Assembly: GCA_031266695.1 (NCBI GenBank)
Contig: JAISAK010000129.1
Span: 1 to 7,366 of the forward strand
Length of the DNA stretch: 7,366 nucleotides
Direction of reading: 5' to 3'
Source of the DNA: Treponema sp.
GTDB taxonomy: Bacteria > Spirochaetota > Spirochaetia > Treponematales > Breznakiellaceae
Part shown: positions 5,564 through 7,366 of the stretch, piece by piece
How the letters are laid out: every line of letters starts with the position of its first letter
How positions within the stretch are numbered: position 1 is the stretch's first letter
Translations under genes and position numbers: made by a program
The notes under the pieces: model-generated
The model's database searches: none
What the model was told of the DNA's origin: nothing
The model's input: the letters and a program-made list of their open reading frames with translations, nothing else

Positions 5564-5792
5564 CTATGATTTGGTTATAGAGCATTACAGCAATGTTATT
5601 CATTTAAATCCCGCCGACGCCGAAGCGTATTTTGACCGGGCCGAGGTATACCTCAAAAGCGGGGCGGACAGCTGCAGCGAAGAAAAGCTGCGCCTTGCCT
5701 ATGAGGATCTCAAAAAAGGCCTGAAACTTAATCCGAATTCGGAACGCGCCCAGCTTGTCAAGTACATCCTGGGGAAATCGGCAGATCCCTGA
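5544..5792 (+). CDS. Small TPR-repeat protein (82 aa)
   Basis: Almost the whole protein is tetratricopeptide repeat. A half repeat (DYDLVIEHYSNVIHLNPAD, 7-25) leads into a full one (about 27-66: AEAYFDRAEVYLKSG, then KLRLAYEDLKKGLKLNPNS) with a small insertion in the inter-helix loop at about 40-48. A capping helix follows (SERAQLVKYILG). There is no signal peptide, so it is cytoplasmic and probably a protein-binding adaptor. It overlaps the 59-aa gene by 20 bp in another frame and shares its promoter. HTH regulators that carry TPRs on the same chain are known (RRNPP family). Here HTH and TPR are on separate, neighbouring polypeptides, but a functional link is only inferred. The serS promoter begins 9 bp after its stop. 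Confidence 0.8.
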   Translation: MAITEDDYDLVIEHYSNVIHLNPADAEAYFDRAEVYLKSGADSCSEEKLRLAYEDLKKGLKLNPNSERAQLVKYILGKSADP

Positions 5793-5800
5793 ACGCTGTC

Positions 5801-5830
5801 TTGCCGTGTTTCTTTTCTTTATTGTACACT
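5801..5830 (+). promoter_or_regulatory. Promoter of serS, predicted leaderless
   Basis: TTGCCG (5801-5806) and TACACT (5825-5830) are 18 bp apart across a T-rich spacer. The -10 ends 6 nt before the ATG at 5837 and no SD is present. The TTG of this -35 is itself a possible in-frame start codon, but it would lengthen SerRS beyond its family N-terminus. Confidence 0.5.
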
Positions 5831-5836
5831 AAAACT

Positions 5837-7111
5837 ATGTTGGATTACCGGTTTATCGTTGAAAACCTTCAGGCCGTAATGGCAAACATCGCCGACCGTT
5901 TTATGAAGGCCGACGCGGAGGCGGTGGTTCGCCTTTATAACAAGCGGACCGAACTTACAACCCGCCTCCAGTCTCTGCAGCAGAAGCGGAACGCCAACGC
6001 GGCCGCCATGAAAGCCCGGCTTGAGCAGGAACAGCGGAACGCCCTTATCGAGGAAGGGAAGAAACTCAAGGAAGGAATCGCCTCCTGCGAGGCGGAGCTT
6101 GCCGAAACGGAGAAAAATCTTGAGGCGGAAGCCCGGCGTATTCCGAATATGGCGCATCCCGACGCGCCGGTGGGAAAAACGGATACGGACAACCTTGAGG
6201 TAAAGCGGACAGGAGAGCCGGCGAAATTCAGTTTTGAACCCCTCGATCATGTTAAGCTCGGCCAGGATCTTGACATCCTTGATTTTGACAGGGCCACGAA
6301 AGTTTCGGGGACGAAATTTTATTACCTGAAAAACGAAGGGGTCTTCCTTGAGCTTGGCCTGACGCGTTATGCCCTGGATATTTTGCAAAGAAAAGGTTTT
6401 ACCCCCTTTATCACGCCCGATATTGCCAGGGCGGATATTCTTGAAGGCATAGGCTTTAACCCCCGGGGGGACGAATCCAATGTCTATACCCTTGAAGGGG
6501 AAGACGCCTGCCTTGTGGGAACCGCGGAGATCACCCTGGGCGGCTATTACTCCGATATGACGCTTCCCCGGGAAGAGTTTCCCCTGAAAATGGCGGGGCT
6601 TTCCCACTGTTTCCGCCGCGAGGCCGGCGCGGCGGGTCAGTTCTCCAAGGGCCTTTACCGCGTACACCAGTTTACCAAACTGGAGATGTTTATACTCTGC
6701 CTTCCCGAAGATTCAGACAGATTCCACGGGGAGCTCCGTTCCATCGAGGAAGAAATTTTTGAAGGACTGAATATCCCCTTCCGGGTGGTCGATACTTGTA
6801 CCGGCGACCTTGGCGCGCCGGCCTACCGCAAATGGGACCTTGAAGCCTGGATGCCGGGCCGCAACGGCGGCGAATGGGGCGAAGTTACCTCCACCTCCAA
6901 CTGTACCGACTATCAGGCGCGCCGCCTCAATATCCGGTACAAAGACGTTGACGGAAAAAACAAGTTCGTTCACATGCTCAACGGAACGGCCCTGGCGGTT
7001 TCCCGGGGCATTATCGCTATCCTGGAACATTTTCAGCAGGCCGACGGCTCGGTACGCATACCCAGGGCGCTTGTTCCCTACTGCGGTTTTGACGTGATCC
7101 GCAAAAAGTGA
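5837..7111 (+). CDS. serS: Seryl-tRNA synthetase (424 aa)
   Basis: Class II aminoacyl-tRNA synthetase that charges tRNA-Ser (and tRNA-Sec where present). The N-terminal MLDYRFI matches the family's MLDxxxI start and fixes the ATG at 5837. A long helical hairpin (about 26-105, Lys/Glu/Ala-rich) is the tRNA-binding coiled coil. The catalytic core has the serine-binding TAE (229-231), class II motif 2 FRREAG (259-264) followed by SKGLYRVHQFTKLEMF (270-285), TSTSNCTDYQARRLNIRY (351-368), and motif 3 GTALAVSR (383-390) followed by FQQADGSVRIPRALVPY. Length is normal (E. coli enzyme 430). It appears to be a single-gene transcript. A palindromic repeat element begins 14 bp after the stop, and I see no separate intrinsic terminator. 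Confidence 0.98.
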   Translation: MLDYRFIVENLQAVMANIADRFMKADAEAVVRLYNKRTELTTRLQSLQQKRNANAAAMKARLEQEQRNALIEEGKKLKEGIASCEAELAETEKNLEAEARRIPNMAHPDAPVGKTDTDNLEVKRTGEPAKFSFEPLDHVKLGQDLDILDFDRATKVSGTKFYYLKNEGVFLELGLTRYALDILQRKGFTPFITPDIARADILEGIGFNPRGDESNVYTLEGEDACLVGTAEITLGGYYSDMTLPREEFPLKMAGLSHCFRREAGAAGQFSKGLYRVHQFTKLEMFILCLPEDSDRFHGELRSIEEEIFEGLNIPFRVVDTCTGDLGAPAYRKWDLEAWMPGRNGGEWGEVTSTSNCTDYQARRLNIRYKDVDGKNKFVHMLNGTALAVSRGIIAILEHFQQADGSVRIPRALVPYCGFDVIRKK

Positions 7112-7124
7112 TCCTCCCCGGCCT

Positions 7125-7327
7125 AGTACCTTGTAAACACTAATTTGCAGGTTAACTCGATGAAGAATTTAACGCAAAGGACGCAAAGCATACGCAAAGT
7201 TCTCAAAGATTTTCCCTTGGTTTTCTTTCTTTGCGTTCTCTGCGTAAACTGACAAAATCCCCAGGGTTTTGCCTTGGCGTCCTTTGCGGTTTCTCTTAAC
7301 GAATCTTTTTAGACTTTACAAGGTACT
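7125..7327. mobile_element. MITE-like palindromic element with 13-bp terminal inverted repeats
   Basis: AGTACCTTGTAAA (7125-7137) and its exact reverse complement (7315-7327) bound a 203-bp non-coding segment. Inside, three direct ACGCAAAG copies (7172, 7181, 7192) face inverted copies CTTTGCGT (7229), CTCTGCGT (7238), CTTGGCGT (7273) and CTTTGCGG (7282). CGCAAAGGACGCAAAG (7173-7188) pairs with the segment 7273-7288 at 15 of 16 positions. The whole can fold into a long imperfect hairpin. No transposase is encoded and no target duplication is evident, so it would be non-autonomous if mobile. Intergenic CGCAAAG repeats of this kind are widespread in bacteria. It might also act as the 3' end structure of the serS transcript. 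Confidence 0.65.
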
Positions 7328-7366
7328 GGGCGCTAACCCAGCGCGGTTCTACCAGCCGTCCACCAT

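Noticed and set aside
5819..6667. Minus-strand open frame (282 codons) opposite serS
   Set aside because: Shadow of the serS codon pattern, with no recognisable domain and no ribosome-binding site; serS is unambiguous.
7172..7289. CRISPR-like or tandem repeat array from the ACGCAAAG copies
   Set aside because: The units are 8 bp with 1-3 bp between neighbours and occur in both orientations inside terminal inverted repeats; there are no spacers of CRISPR length.
7328..7365. GGTTC and terminal CCACCA resembling a tRNA 3' end
   Set aside because: T-stem, loop and acceptor spacing do not fit: the 7-nt loop would lack the purine at position 57, and the stems do not pair.
7296..7366. Minus-strand frame open from the window edge to a TAA at 7298-7296 (22 codons), possibly the 3' end of a gene
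   Set aside because: Twenty-two codons open by chance is common, no family is recognisable, and the frame runs into the repeat element.

Overview
The window looks like bacterial chromosome of moderate GC (roughly half), most likely from a spirochaete of the Treponema group. That guess rests on gene content (a membrane-anchored PASTA protein without a kinase, beside fmt and def), on the style of the proteins, and on promoters that follow T-rich tracts. It is an inference, not a database match.

Layout, left to right. A plus-strand gene (89-1237) encodes a shortened, motif-poor relative of AMP-forming acyl-CoA ligases. It overlaps tail to tail with a minus-strand gene for a single-pass membrane protein carrying three PASTA repeats (2246-1197). 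Upstream of the PASTA gene on the minus strand are def and fmt (3881-3396 and 3396-2416), the N-terminal methionine formylation/deformylation pair, joined by a TGATG stop/start overlap. A 169-bp gap holding two perfect 14-bp palindromes separates fmt from the PASTA gene. Back to back with def is rarD (3926-4825), a ten-helix EamA-family transporter. Only 44 bp separates the two start codons.

The AT-richer accessory part is at 4822-5792. A minus-strand XRE-type regulator (5163-4822) faces away from a two-gene plus-strand unit: an unannotated-size 59-residue protein (5384-5563) overlapping an 82-residue TPR protein (5544-5792). The 59-residue protein aligns without gaps to the C-terminal segment of the XRE regulator but has no DNA-binding domain. 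The unit has a strong sigma70-like promoter, with a repeated 15-bp motif sitting across its -10 region. This is the best candidate for an undescribed regulatory module.

The window ends with serS (5837-7111, seryl-tRNA synthetase). It is followed by a 203-bp palindromic, MITE-like element (7125-7327) with perfect 13-bp terminal inverted repeats and internal ACGCAAAG copies.

One theme runs through the window. The five genes that begin a transcript and lack a Shine-Dalgarno sequence (AMP-binding gene, def, rarD, XRE, serS) each have a -10-like hexamer ending 6-8 nt before the ATG, which predicts leaderless mRNAs. The genes inside operons or behind a longer leader (fmt weakly; PASTA, the 59-residue gene and the TPR gene clearly) have purine-rich ribosome-binding sites.
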